Assembly (NCBI GenBank): GCA_012034575.1
Contig: JAAUPF010000047.1
Location: 1-40,270, forward strand
DNA from: Richelia sp. CSU_2_1
Lineage (GTDB): Bacteria > Cyanobacteriota > Cyanobacteriia > Cyanobacteriales > Microcoleaceae
Length of the DNA: 40,270 nucleotides
Direction of reading: 5' to 3'
Made by a program: the position numbers and the translations under genes. Shown piece after piece: positions 25,501-34,378 of this stretch. Numbering within the stretch: position 1 is the first letter of the stretch; each line of letters starts with the position of its first letter. A model generated the notes under the pieces. The model made no database searches, was not told where the DNA came from, and saw only the letters and a list, made by a program, of their open reading frames with translations.

Positions 25501-25751
25501 AACAATCCTTTGAGGTAGTGAGGTGCTTCTTGTTTGCCAGGAAAATCAAAATTCCAATCTGGCTTTTGAATAAAATTAACTTGCGTTTCCAGCCACTGCA
25601 ATTGTTCGGGAGTGCAGCCGAGATCGAAAAAGCCGATCGCGACATTTTTTCCCTCGGGTTTTTCCCGCACTGATAAAATAGTACCTCGTACCAGTTCAAA
25701 GTAATTTGCATCGGCAGCAGCAATGATGATAATCTGCATAATAATCTGCAT
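22563..25751 (-). CDS. Four-domain glycosyltransferase/methyltransferase
   Basis: The 1062-residue soluble protein joins four catalytic-type domains. Residues ~5-290 are a GT-A glycosyltransferase resembling family 8, with metal-binding DxD in IYLWIDADAWVQDW (~103). Residues ~340-560 are a class I methyltransferase (KKALEIGCWLGWSACHLALA, LIFIDGEHEGDGPLND, ILFHDLTSPDV). Residues ~590-780 are a second methyltransferase (VVDVGCGTGGWLAAFQQLGI, FDLAISLEVAEHLP). Residues ~815-1040 are a family 2 glycosyltransferase (LISVVIPCYNQSHFLPQAVN, IIIVNDGSLDTTS, GEYILPLDADDILADRAVKE, GYEDWEFWVNC). It probably builds and methylates a surface polysaccharide or glycan chain. The start is ambiguous because ATGCAGATTAT occurs twice in a row (25751 and 25739). 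No TM helices are seen. Linkers are Ser/Gln-rich. Confidence 0.9.
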   Translation of the reverse strand: MQIIMQIIIIAAADANYFELVRGTILSVREKPEGKNVAIGFFDLGCTPEQLQWLETQVNFIQKPDWNFDFPGKQEAPHYLKGLLARPFLRSYFPDFDIYLWIDADAWVQDWSAVELLVKGATKRGLAVVPELDRCYYLAYGKLPWYWQFVYRDYQAVFGEEVAQQLHSYPTINAGIFALHKSAPHWEIWAQYLEQGLQQHVSLMTDQIALNRLVYGTEMFDKTEMLPARCNWSCNFGLPVWDKQQACFVEPYLPHEPIGILHLTGHKHDAVKLATTDGDTIEISLRYQPIQSKTMITPAQPEIPNNNVLPAGDYVSPGLQIMLPDAHFTNMIVGDTNSCPWPYLRRGIPHNWYVDRRANTVGFLSRDEAHILYNTALKFTGKKALEIGCWLGWSACHLALAGVELDVVDPLLAREDIRQSVIDSIQGALNASGVQTSVELIPGYSPQRVEEFATQFNRKWSLIFIDGEHEGDGPLNDAIACEKLAEKDAIILFHDLTSPDVAKGLDYLKQKGWHTVIYQTMQIMGAAWRGNVEPVKHQPDPNISWELPTHLQGYHVSSNSQTTSSQTQNIQSSYTKDFYELIGAGTRSSAIEIIPLLLKLMQPVFPQSVVDVGCGTGGWLAAFQQLGIADCLGIDGDYVDRTLLQIPLDRFHAADLKHPLQINRKFDLAISLEVAEHLPSICAENFVFSLTKLAPVILFSAAIPFQGGVEHVNEQWPQYWVYYFQKQGFTVVDCLRKQVWNNDKVEPWYAQNMLIFVQQEHLSRYPKLANEYQNTDVNQLAIVHPKIYFYSLQSARNSVQNSPSQNIDRVAIPQDKGPLISVVIPCYNQSHFLPQAVNSVINQTYKNWEIIIVNDGSLDTTSTVAKNLIAAHPQHKIKLVEQTNQGLSRARNAGIAAAEGEYILPLDADDILADRAVKELLEICLKSQEPCVAFGSYQMFGTENRIVPSADLYSPENIKQSNTIHPSSLYAKSIFDRVGGYKLEMKEGYEDWEFWVNCHKHGIPFFGTREVVVNYRRYQGSMLENAQSYHHKLVAQIVCYNPEIYELETVKNAEKFLAAIAS

Positions 25752-26621
25752 AAGTAAGATGTATTATATAACAAATAGCGCCGAACCACATCTCGATCGC
25801 GCCCTTAAATTTAATAAATCGTTAACCTTTTTGTATCGATCGCTGCGTGTCATGTATTGCGGTAAACACTAATATTCTAATTACTCCCAATGACAACCCA
25901 TTTAATATCCCAGGCGGCAAAATATCTAACAGCGGCACAAATCTATTTCACACTAGACTTACACAAAAACTCTATATGTAGGGTGCGCACTGCGCACCGC
26001 AACTGCTATAAATAGTATCTTAAATCTCTATGTTGCGTAAGTCCGATCGCAGCTTGGAAAAATTTAATTTAACTCCAGGAAAAACTGCCACTTTCGATCT
26101 TTGAGGACAACATCCTAAATATGTATTACATATTGTATGTATCTCGGTGCGGGACACTACGATCGAGCGTTAGTTACAAAACTTATCCTTTTGGAATAGC
26201 CCTCGATCGACCGTACAGCAAGAGTTTGCAGCATCACAGCAAAAAAAGTTGGCAAATTTTGCATAAAACTTGGCCGTTTCTCCTGATAAGTAAATGTAGC
26301 AAGAAAGTTCCAGCCACAAGAACGTGAGCATCCCCCTCCACAGGGGAATCTGACTATCCACTGAAACTGATGCTGTTACTTGCTACCTTCCCGCAGAGGA
26401 GGGCTGTTTGTCGGAGGAATCTGCTGCTGTTGGTGTTGCAGGTTAATTGAGCCCTCAAGATAGACAAGATCTCGATCGAGAATGCGATCGGCTTTTCATC
26501 GAATTTTCGGAAGCAACATCGAGCATGAGGAAGTTATGGGATTCAAATTTCAGATTACTAAAATGAGGGTTTTCCTGTCCGGATAGTATTAATTATTCTG
26601 TAGTTAAAAAAACAGGGTATT
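25752..26621. other. Long intergenic region
   Basis: About 870 bp with no convincing gene. It contains a GGTGCGCACTGCGCACC palindrome (25982-25998) and a small CCCCT/AGGGG hairpin (26333-26346). The right end should carry the promoter for the PEP-CTERM gene; TAGTTAAAAAAACAGGG precedes its ATG. The short plus-strand ORF near 26121 shows no recognisable domain. A decayed gene cannot be excluded. Confidence 0.45.
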
Positions 26622-27482
26622 ATGGTGTTGAAATTAAATCTGTTGTTAAGAATAACTATTGGGAGTTTTGTATTAATTGTGGGGGCGATCGATCCTGCAA
26701 AAGCTCAAAATTCGCCTCAAACAACTCCAAGTCCGACGCCAACTACGACCAGCGTAGATCGATCTGATATCATATTTTTTGGCGACACAGAAAACTTTGA
26801 TAGCACAGTTTTAGTAACCCCACTTTTCAACCGAACAAACTTTCTTCCTAGCCCTTCTATTACACCCGATTCTCTAGGAGAATCTCTACCAAACTACCCA
26901 ATACCTGCACCAACTCCGCCAGGAACTCAATTAACTCCGGTTTTAGTTTGCCGACATCAGCCACCCCCTAAAACACCTGTTAGACCAGAACCTCCATCAC
27001 CATGTTTTAAGCTTGCGACACTTGCCGGTTTACCATCATCGGGTATTCAATCTGGTCAGTGTGAAATGAAATTGGTTCCTATCAACATCAGTGCTTTAAG
27101 ACAATTTACAATTCAGAGTAATGACAAAGAAATTAAAGGAACTTCGATCGACATATCTTTAGCTTTCGATTCAGCTACTCAGAATTTATTAGGAATAAAA
27201 TCCAGTCAATCCAAGTCTTGGCAATACTTGCGACCATCTCCTAACGTAGGAAATATTTGCCAAATTCCCTGGCCTCCTGATTGGAGATTTCGACCACCAC
27301 CGCCTCCATGTACATCTTTGACTCCATGTACGCCGCCTCCATGTACAGATTCAATTTCATGCGAGCGCGCTCCTGAACCAATCACAATATTTGGAATGGG
27401 AATCGGTATTTGTGGTTTGGGTGTTGCATACAAAAAAAAGAAGAAAATCCTTGATAAGGCTAGATATAAAAATGACATTTAA
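26622..27482 (+). CDS. PEP-CTERM exported protein, proline-rich
   Basis: The 286-residue protein has an N-terminal signal peptide (LLLRITIGSFVLIVGAIDPA, cut near AKAQ). Near the C-terminus is a PEP-CTERM sorting signal: PEP at ~251-253, a Gly-rich hydrophobic stretch (ITIFGMGIGICGLGVAY) and KKKKK. Such proteins are processed by exosortases and released to the surface or outside. The tail continues ~11 residues past the lysines, longer than usual. Between these signals are Pro/Thr-rich segments and, just before PEP, a run of Pro with regularly spaced Cys (PPPPPCTSLTPCTPPPCTD). The central part (~130-215) may be a small beta domain. No enzyme motif is seen. It precedes the TPS-CHAT gene by 102 bp on the same strand and may be co-expressed. 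Confidence 0.8.
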   Translation: MVLKLNLLLRITIGSFVLIVGAIDPAKAQNSPQTTPSPTPTTTSVDRSDIIFFGDTENFDSTVLVTPLFNRTNFLPSPSITPDSLGESLPNYPIPAPTPPGTQLTPVLVCRHQPPPKTPVRPEPPSPCFKLATLAGLPSSGIQSGQCEMKLVPINISALRQFTIQSNDKEIKGTSIDISLAFDSATQNLLGIKSSQSKSWQYLRPSPNVGNICQIPWPPDWRFRPPPPPCTSLTPCTPPPCTDSISCERAPEPITIFGMGIGICGLGVAYKKKKKILDKARYKNDI

Positions 27483-27584
27483 ACTCATTTTTAAATGTGT
27501 GGATGCTCTCAATTAACTCATTAACTTCGAGAGTCGCAAGTCATAATTCAGAAAAATCATCATAAATAGTTTGCGTAAGATATT

Positions 27585-30500
27585 ATGAAATTAGCAAATA
27601 TAAATCAGTTTTTTTTACTTTTTTTACTTTCCTTTACCAGCTTAGCTATTTGGGAATTAGGTTGTGTTGTTCCATCCCAAATAACCAAAGCTCAAATCAA
27701 TGAGGCTCCTGATGGAACTAATACTGTAACTCGGATACAAAACAATAACGTAAATATCACAGGTGGCACACCATCTGGCACAAATCTTTTTCACAGTTTC
27801 CAACAATTCGGTTTAAGGTCAGAACAAACTGCCATTTTTAATGTAGATCCGACTATTCGCAATATTTTAGGGCGCGTTGTCGGTGGGGAGGCTTCAATAA
27901 TTAACGGCACAATTCAAGTAACGGGTAATGCCAATTTGTTGTTAATGAATCCTGCCGGGATTGTTTTCGGACAAAATGCGAGTTTAAATATTCCCGGCGC
28001 TTTCACTGCAACTACTGCTACAGGCATCGGTTTTAACAATGGTTGGTTTAATGCAGTTGGCTTAAATGATTACGCAACTTTAGTAGGTAATCCTAACACT
28101 TTTGCTTTTACAAATACGCAACCGGGAGCAATTGTCAATCTAGGAAATTTGGCGGTGCGGGAAGGACAAAATTTAACTTTATTGGGCGGCACGATTTTGA
28201 ATACCGGAAAACTTTCAGCACCGGGAGGAAATATTACTGTTGCTGCTGTACCCGGTCAAAATTTAGTCAGAATTAGCCAGCCAGGAAATTTATTAAGTTT
28301 GGAAATTCAACCGCCATCAACAGCTAGTAATTTGGCTCAAAATTCGGTAGTACCAGTTACATCTTTACCAGAATTATTGACTCGTGCAGGGGGAAATGCA
28401 ACAGGGGTGAAAGTTAACGAGCGAGGAGAAGTAGTATTAACTTCTGGTAATTTGGTAAACAACGGAGATATTGTTTCTACAGGAAGTATCGAAACCTCAT
28501 CTGAATTCGATGGGGTTAATAGCGGATCTGTACTTTTACACGCTGTCGGGAACATTATCACGGCAGGTATTGATACTGATACTAATTGGCAAGGCTTATC
28601 AGGTAATGGTAATGCTGGCAACATCACGCTATTTAGCACTGGAGGAGGTATTAATACTACTGCTGGCAATTTATCTGCTTTTTCAGATAATGGCAATGGT
28701 GGCAATATTACACTTAATGCTCAACAAAATATTTTGACTGCTACCTTAAAATCGGCTGTAAATCAATATTTATTCGACCGACCTGCTAGCGGAGACTCCG
28801 GCAATATTTCGATTACTAGCAGGGCAGGTTCAATCGATACCAGAGCAGGAGATTTAGATAGTAGAACCAATAATGGTAATGCCGGTTCTATTACTCTTCA
28901 AGCTAGAGATAATATTACCGCGCGTAATGTAACACCTCTTTTGTACGCAACTGGTTCAGGGAATAGTGGCAATATTAATATTACCAGTACAGAGGGCGCG
29001 ATCGATATTTTGAATGTTTTAGATACTGGTGTTACATTTGGGAATGGAGGATCTATCTTACTCAACGCTAAAAATAATATTTTGCTTAACAATGTATACA
29101 CTCGCGTTACAAATAATGGCGTTGGGGTCAGTGGTAATATTTCAATTACAAGTACAGCCGGAAATATTAATATTGCTGGAATTATGTCAACGCTGGCTGA
29201 CAATGACACAGGTGGTGCAATTAGTGTTAATGCTGCTGGCAATATTACTGCCACTGAAATCAGTTCAACTGGCAAGCAAGAAGGTGGTGCAATAACTCTT
29301 AATAGTGGCGGTACAATCAATCTGGAATCCCTCAATGCTGATGGTGAAAACAAGCAAGGTGGAAACATCACAGTTCGATCGCAAAATGGCATTCAAGTAG
29401 CACCTGCTAATCCAATTTTTTCTCGATCGAATGGCGGTAATGGTGGCGATATTACCCTATCTAATGTTAATGGCAACATCCAGATCGGTAGCGTGAGAGC
29501 CGAATCTAAATCTCAAGGGGGAGATATTAATATTACCAATACAAATGGCAGCGTCAATACAGATCAATTAGTTGCAGGATCTGAGATTTCTGGAGGAGCT
29601 ACACCATTCAAGACTGCTCAGGGTGGCAATATTAATGTAACGGCTGGTAGCAATATTACCACGACGATCGTCGGTTCGCAAGCGCAACAACAAGGCGGTA
29701 CAATAACCTTTAATAGTGGTGGCTCTATAAATACTGGAGCTATCCTGACATCAGGAAATAATGGTGGCAATCTTTTTCTGCAAGCTGTCGGTTCCATAAG
29801 TACCGCTAACGGAGTTATCGACACAACGGGAAGTAACAACGGCGGTAATATTACTCTGCAAGCTGGCACTTCGATCGACACTACTTCCGGAATTATCAAC
29901 GCAATGGGTGGCAACAACGGTGGCAATATTTCCCTCCAAGCAACTGGTAACATCAATACAGCAGGAATTGGCAGCGCTGTGTTATTAAGTGGTTTCAACG
30001 AAAATAGTGGCACTCTGCGCATTGAAAGCGGCGCTAATATCGACACCACCGCCGGCCCGATTATTACTGCTGCTGCCCGCGGTACGGGCGGAAATGTGAC
30101 GATCGATGCTAAAGGGAATGCTGCAACATCGGATATTAATTCGCAAACATTCTCTAACAACGCTGCTCTAACTGGTGGAAAAATCGATATCCGAGCAAGT
30201 AGTATCACTGCTGGTGGCGAGATTGTAACTAACCGCAATGATATTACATTTGCCGCTCCGGTAACGTTAGCTGATAAGCTCTCTGTCAGCATTTTAAACA
30301 CTGGCAATCTTAACTTTACTGGCAATATTAACTTTAATTCTACTGTTAACGGTCCTTACAATCTGACTGTCATACCTGCCAAGGAGGGAATAGTTCAGTT
30401 TAACGGGGCCGTTGGCAGTCCCAGCAACCCGATCGAAAGCATCAAAATAGAAGGCAACATCCCCAACAATCCCGTCGCTATTAACTTTATTACAACGAAT

Positions 30501-33500
30501 AACATTAGCGTTGGCAACATTACTTCCCCAGCCGGAATCTCTTTGTACAGCTACAATGGAGAAATCAAAGCTGGCAATCTCGATACTAGCCCTCTGAATC
30601 TGACTTCCCCTAATAATGGCGGTCCTATAGATTTGAATGCTGGAACTAATATTACTGCGGGCAATATCAGCACTTCTGCGATCGGCAATTCTGCTAGCGG
30701 TAACGGAGGCGATATCTCGATCGATGCGATCGGAAATATTAATGTCGGTACGATTAACTCTTCAGCCACGGGGAATGCTGGGAATGTGACCATTGATAAC
30801 CGCCGCAGCTCTTCGGGCAATACCACTCTGAATTACATTAACGCTCAAAGCCTCGTTAACGGAAGAGGTGGAAATGTTTCGATTTGGAACAAACAGTTTT
30901 TTCGATCGATCGGCTCTTTTATAGATAGAAATCAAGTTGATGCTAGCATTTCCACAGCCGGAAGTACGGCGGATAATGGCGGTACAATTTTTCTGCGTCA
31001 CGGCGGTAATGGACAGACATATTTTATTGTTGACGGACCAGCAATTAACGGCACCAAGGCTGCTATTACTAGAGGAAATGGTGCGCAGTCAACAATTTTA
31101 TCTGGTAATAGGTATCTTCATACATACAAACAGGATGGGGAAAAGATTGAAATTCAATCGCGCCCTGCGCCAACTCCAACGCCTGCGCCGACTCCCGCAC
31201 TTACGCCAGCACCCGCACCCGCGCCAACTTCGGCACCTGCACCGACTCCAGCACCTGTGCCAACTCCCGCACCCGCGCCGACTCCGGCACCTACACCGAT
31301 TCCAGAACCTGCTACTACTTCAGCACCTGCACCCACTCCAACGCCTGCAGCGACTCCTGCGCCGTCAGAGCCGGTTACTAATGGGTCAGAGCCGATTACT
31401 GCCGGGCCGTCAGAGCCGGTTACTAATGGGTCGTCAGAACCAGAGTCGCCAGGGACAAATACTGGGACACCGCCCTTACCTACACCGCGTCCCCGATCGC
31501 CCTCAGGAGCCACTATACCCCCTGCAAACACAAGACTCCTGCCAGGCCCTAACATTCCGCCAGCCTTTGGAATCCCCCAAAATAACGCGCCTGGTGGCCC
31601 GATCGCCCCTCCACCTTCGATCGCGCCAAATCCAGCGCCCACAGCCTTTCCAGCCCCTGAAAACACCTCGGTAGTGCCAATTCAACCAGCACCTGCAAGC
31701 GCGATCGCTCCTACCCTTACCCCCGCGCCCGCGCCGACAACCAGCTCGAATCCGCAACAAGATTTAGCTTTTTTAATTGGCAACTTATTAGGTGCTGAAA
31801 CTTCTGTTAATCAAAATCCTGAAACTGGAAATACCGAATTAAATTGGAGGCGCAACAACGAAACAATTATCTCCCTCGAACTTCCTTACAGCCCATCAGT
31901 TAATACCATTGCCGGAGCCGATACCGATCGCGTGATTCCCAGTCCCACATCTGGGGATAATTTAACTGTTAATGCAGTAGACAATCCTCCTGAAATAATC
32001 GCGCCAACTCCAACTCCACCACCGTCGAATATTGAGACAGTTGACAACAATCTTACTGACTGGCTTACTGAATTGGGGCGGAGAATCGATGCCATAAATA
32101 CAGCACAGCAGCCAAATATATCTAATAGTCCCGCACCCGCACCAACTCCAGCACCAATTCCCAATCCAACTCCCGCATCCGTACCAAGTCCAGCTCCAAC
32201 ACCATCTCCAACCCCCGCACCCGATCCCAAAGTGGAAACTCCCAATGTTTCTAATATTCCCAATCTGATTCCTCCAGAAATCATCACTCGATCGCTCGTC
32301 GAACAAACTATCGCGCAAAATAATGCTGATGAAGCTGTCGCTCAGATCGATCGACTGTTTGAACAAGACTACGAAAACTACTTCGGTGAAAATTTAACCG
32401 AGATCAAAATAACCGTTGAATATCTGAGACAAACCTTGAAAAAAATCGAGGCAGAAACCGGAAAAAAAGCAGTAATTGTTTACGCGATCGCCCGCCTCGA
32501 AGGATTGTCGTTAATCTTAGTAGTTCCCGACGGCCCTCCGATTCTCAAAAACATCCCCGTTACCAGGCAAGAGTTAAATAATACTGCGACGAGCTTTCAA
32601 AAATACCTTGCACACATAAATAGTTTGCAAGATCGAAGATATTTGCCAAACGCACAGCAACTTTACAGTTGGTTAATTGAGCCGATCGCTGCCAATTTAG
32701 CATCCTTAAATATCGATACTCTAGTTTTTTCATTAGATACAGGTTTGCGTCAATTGCCGCTAGCAGCTTTGCACGACGGCAAGCAATTTTTAATTGAAAA
32801 ATACAGCCTCGGTTCAATTCCCAGTGTCAGCTTGACTGATACGAATTATCAAAGTTTGCGCGACTCCCGAGTTTTAGCAATGGGTGCTTCAATATTTCCC
32901 CACACTAATAAACGCGAGTTGCCCGCAGTACCGATCGAACTATCCGCGATCGCCGGCCAGCAAAACTCGATATCATCGCGTAGAGATGAGATTGCTGCTA
33001 ACAATATTTCCCAATTACCGCTGTGGCCGGGTCGCTCTTTTCTTAATCAAGAATTCACCCTAGAAAATCTCCGAAAACAGCGAGAACAGCAGCAATTTCA
33101 AATCGTGCATTTAGCAACTCACGCAAGTTTTCCCCAAGTAGAAAACGGACGGAAAGAAGCAGAAATCGATTTTTGGAATCGCTCTTTAAGCTTAGATGAA
33201 TTCAGGCAGGCTCAATGGTACGATCGCTCTGGAGTCGAGTTATTGGTATTGAGTGCTTGCGAAACTGCGATCGGCGACAGCAGTGCGGAAATGGGATTTG
33301 CCGGATTAGCTGTCCGCAGCGGCGTCAAATCGGCTGTGGCGAGTTTGTGGAAAGTTAAGGATACGGGAACTTTGGGGTTAATGACTGAGTTTTACCGCTA
33401 TTTGCGATCGGAACCAATTAAAGCAGAAGCGTTGAGAAAAGCGCAATTAGAAATGCTGCGCAAACAGTTAGTAATTGCCAACAATCAATTGCGGGGAAAT

Positions 33501-33602
33501 GGCGGTGCGATCGATTTGCCACAATCCGGACAAACGCGCGATTCAGATTTATCTCACCCGCATTTTTGGGCTGGATTCACCGTAATCGGCAGCCCTTGGT
33601 AA
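27585..33602 (+). CDS. TPS-type exoprotein (FHA-like) with C-terminal CHAT domain
   Basis: The 2005-residue protein combines a secretion module with a caspase-like domain. A signal peptide (~1-39, ending ITKAQ) precedes the haemagglutination/TPS domain (~40-155: HSFQQFGLRSEQTAIFNVD, INGTIQVTGNANLLLMNPAG, GIVFGQNASLNIPGAFTAT), which directs export through a TpsB outer-membrane pore. Residues ~200-1180 are Gly/Asn/Ile/Thr-rich beta-helix repeats (GGNITL, GNISIT). Pro-rich linkers follow, with PAPTPAP repeats at ~1190-1255 and further runs to ~1550. The CHAT domain spans ~1600-2005 (LPLAALHDGKQFLIEKYSLG, then His1846 in VHLATHASF and Cys1892 in LLVLSACETAIGD). No TpsB gene lies in the window. 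It likely acts outside the cell or on the surface; the substrate is unknown. Confidence 0.92.
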   Translation: MKLANINQFFLLFLLSFTSLAIWELGCVVPSQITKAQINEAPDGTNTVTRIQNNNVNITGGTPSGTNLFHSFQQFGLRSEQTAIFNVDPTIRNILGRVVGGEASIINGTIQVTGNANLLLMNPAGIVFGQNASLNIPGAFTATTATGIGFNNGWFNAVGLNDYATLVGNPNTFAFTNTQPGAIVNLGNLAVREGQNLTLLGGTILNTGKLSAPGGNITVAAVPGQNLVRISQPGNLLSLEIQPPSTASNLAQNSVVPVTSLPELLTRAGGNATGVKVNERGEVVLTSGNLVNNGDIVSTGSIETSSEFDGVNSGSVLLHAVGNIITAGIDTDTNWQGLSGNGNAGNITLFSTGGGINTTAGNLSAFSDNGNGGNITLNAQQNILTATLKSAVNQYLFDRPASGDSGNISITSRAGSIDTRAGDLDSRTNNGNAGSITLQARDNITARNVTPLLYATGSGNSGNINITSTEGAIDILNVLDTGVTFGNGGSILLNAKNNILLNNVYTRVTNNGVGVSGNISITSTAGNINIAGIMSTLADNDTGGAISVNAAGNITATEISSTGKQEGGAITLNSGGTINLESLNADGENKQGGNITVRSQNGIQVAPANPIFSRSNGGNGGDITLSNVNGNIQIGSVRAESKSQGGDINITNTNGSVNTDQLVAGSEISGGATPFKTAQGGNINVTAGSNITTTIVGSQAQQQGGTITFNSGGSINTGAILTSGNNGGNLFLQAVGSISTANGVIDTTGSNNGGNITLQAGTSIDTTSGIINAMGGNNGGNISLQATGNINTAGIGSAVLLSGFNENSGTLRIESGANIDTTAGPIITAAARGTGGNVTIDAKGNAATSDINSQTFSNNAALTGGKIDIRASSITAGGEIVTNRNDITFAAPVTLADKLSVSILNTGNLNFTGNINFNSTVNGPYNLTVIPAKEGIVQFNGAVGSPSNPIESIKIEGNIPNNPVAINFITTNNISVGNITSPAGISLYSYNGEIKAGNLDTSPLNLTSPNNGGPIDLNAGTNITAGNISTSAIGNSASGNGGDISIDAIGNINVGTINSSATGNAGNVTIDNRRSSSGNTTLNYINAQSLVNGRGGNVSIWNKQFFRSIGSFIDRNQVDASISTAGSTADNGGTIFLRHGGNGQTYFIVDGPAINGTKAAITRGNGAQSTILSGNRYLHTYKQDGEKIEIQSRPAPTPTPAPTPALTPAPAPAPTSAPAPTPAPVPTPAPAPTPAPTPIPEPATTSAPAPTPTPAATPAPSEPVTNGSEPITAGPSEPVTNGSSEPESPGTNTGTPPLPTPRPRSPSGATIPPANTRLLPGPNIPPAFGIPQNNAPGGPIAPPPSIAPNPAPTAFPAPENTSVVPIQPAPASAIAPTLTPAPAPTTSSNPQQDLAFLIGNLLGAETSVNQNPETGNTELNWRRNNETIISLELPYSPSVNTIAGADTDRVIPSPTSGDNLTVNAVDNPPEIIAPTPTPPPSNIETVDNNLTDWLTELGRRIDAINTAQQPNISNSPAPAPTPAPIPNPTPASVPSPAPTPSPTPAPDPKVETPNVSNIPNLIPPEIITRSLVEQTIAQNNADEAVAQIDRLFEQDYENYFGENLTEIKITVEYLRQTLKKIEAETGKKAVIVYAIARLEGLSLILVVPDGPPILKNIPVTRQELNNTATSFQKYLAHINSLQDRRYLPNAQQLYSWLIEPIAANLASLNIDTLVFSLDTGLRQLPLAALHDGKQFLIEKYSLGSIPSVSLTDTNYQSLRDSRVLAMGASIFPHTNKRELPAVPIELSAIAGQQNSISSRRDEIAANNISQLPLWPGRSFLNQEFTLENLRKQREQQQFQIVHLATHASFPQVENGRKEAEIDFWNRSLSLDEFRQAQWYDRSGVELLVLSACETAIGDSSAEMGFAGLAVRSGVKSAVASLWKVKDTGTLGLMTEFYRYLRSEPIKAEALRKAQLEMLRKQLVIANNQLRGNGGAIDLPQSGQTRDSDLSHPHFWAGFTVIGSPW
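31159..31360 (+). repeat. In-frame PAPTPAP-encoding repeats
   Basis: The Pro-rich linker of the TPS-CHAT gene is encoded by degenerate CCAACTCCNGCACCN-type units. They are GC-richer than the beta-helix part and open several frames, which makes spurious ORFs on both strands. A second direct repeat here is GAGCCGGTTACTAATGGGTC (31369-31388 and 31411-31430). Confidence 0.7.
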
Positions 33603-33605
33603 AAA

Positions 33606-33705
33606 GTTGACAGTTGACAGTTGACAGTTGATACCTGTAGGGGTGAAGCATTCGGGCGATAATTTGTGCAATAAATTTTACGATCGAAACCCGAATGCTT
33701 CACCC
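33606..33705. repeat. CAGTTGA array plus 16-bp inverted repeat
   Basis: A GTTGACA array (33606-33631) begins five bases after the TPS-CHAT stop. It is followed by a perfect inverted repeat, GGGTGAAGCATTCGGG (33641-33656) with its complement at 33690-33705. The pair lies between converging genes and may stall both transcripts, though neither side has a T-run. It looks like a mobile palindromic element. Confidence 0.75.
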
Positions 33706-33844
33706 TGGAAATGTGCGATCGAACAACCCTACCTCAAACATTTTTGACAGCAAAAAGAGCGATCGAGAATTAGCTGTTTGCCAATTTTCGATCGCCCTTC
33801 CAGATACCAATTTCCAGATATCAATTAAGCAAGCTCGATCGTGA

Positions 33845-34378
33845 CTAGGAATTAGTAGTCTGAGCTTCCTGCAATCTTTGCTTGAGCTCTTCCAGAGCGC
33901 TCGCCCAGCGCGGATCTGGCTGCACCGAGCCGGAATCGTTGTTGGAAGAGGTTGATGTTGCTGTATTGCGACGGGATTTGTCGCCTCCCCGACGGCGATT
34001 GCTCTTCCCGCTGCCGCCGCCACCTCCTCCTGGAACCGGAGCCGAGCGCTGTTGGGGCTGCGATTGTACCGGTGAAGGAGTCGCCGATTGCGGCTGCTGT
34101 TCTTCATCGCCCTTGTCAGATTTACCCTTAGTGCGAGGTAGAGCTTTCTCGATCTTGAGCGGGTTTTCTTTGAACATCAAGCCGTTATATTTCTCAATAA
34201 TTTGGTCGGCTTGTTCGTCTGTCAGCACCGTTACGAAACCAAATCCCCTGCATTTGCCGGTTTTGCGATCGGTAATTACCTTTGTGGTAACAGATTCGCC
34301 TTCCGGTGCAAAAACTTCTTGCAATTCTTGGCGATCGAGTTCTTTCGGTAGGTTGCCGACATATAAACGAATAGACAT
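33845..34378 (-). CDS. RRM-type RNA-binding protein with conserved C-terminal motif
   Basis: The 177-residue protein has one N-terminal RRM (1-80) with RNP2 LYVGNL (5-10) and RNP1 KCRGFGFVTV (~43-52). A low-complexity Pro/Gln/Gly/Arg/Ser linker (~85-150, including PGGGGGGSGKSNRRRGGDKS) leads to a conserved C-terminal helix, DPRWASALEELKQRLQEAQ. That C-terminal motif is typical of the longer cyanobacterial Rbp proteins, of the Rbp3 kind, which have been linked to placing photosystem mRNAs at thylakoids; most short Rbp proteins lack it. GGAGGA lies ~8 bases before ATG 34378. The upstream 850-bp gap could hold a long 5' UTR, common in cold-responsive rbp genes, but no defined element is seen. 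Confidence 0.88.
   Translation of the reverse strand: MSIRLYVGNLPKELDRQELQEVFAPEGESVTTKVITDRKTGKCRGFGFVTVLTDEQADQIIEKYNGLMFKENPLKIEKALPRTKGKSDKGDEEQQPQSATPSPVQSQPQQRSAPVPGGGGGGSGKSNRRRGGDKSRRNTATSTSSNNDSGSVQPDPRWASALEELKQRLQEAQTTNS

Noticed and set aside
26121..26361. Small ORFs in the gap before the PEP-CTERM gene
   Set aside because: Short, on both strands over the same bases, without recognisable domains.
29618..30325. Minus-strand ORF of 235 codons opposite the beta-helix repeats
   Set aside because: Antisense of repetitive GGNITL-type codons; no domain and no start signal.
30937..31674. Long plus- and minus-strand ORFs over the Pro-rich part of the TPS-CHAT gene
   Set aside because: Low-complexity products rich in His/Arg/Leu or Gly/Ala/Val arise from reading PAPTPA codons in other frames; the main frame has clear domains on both sides.
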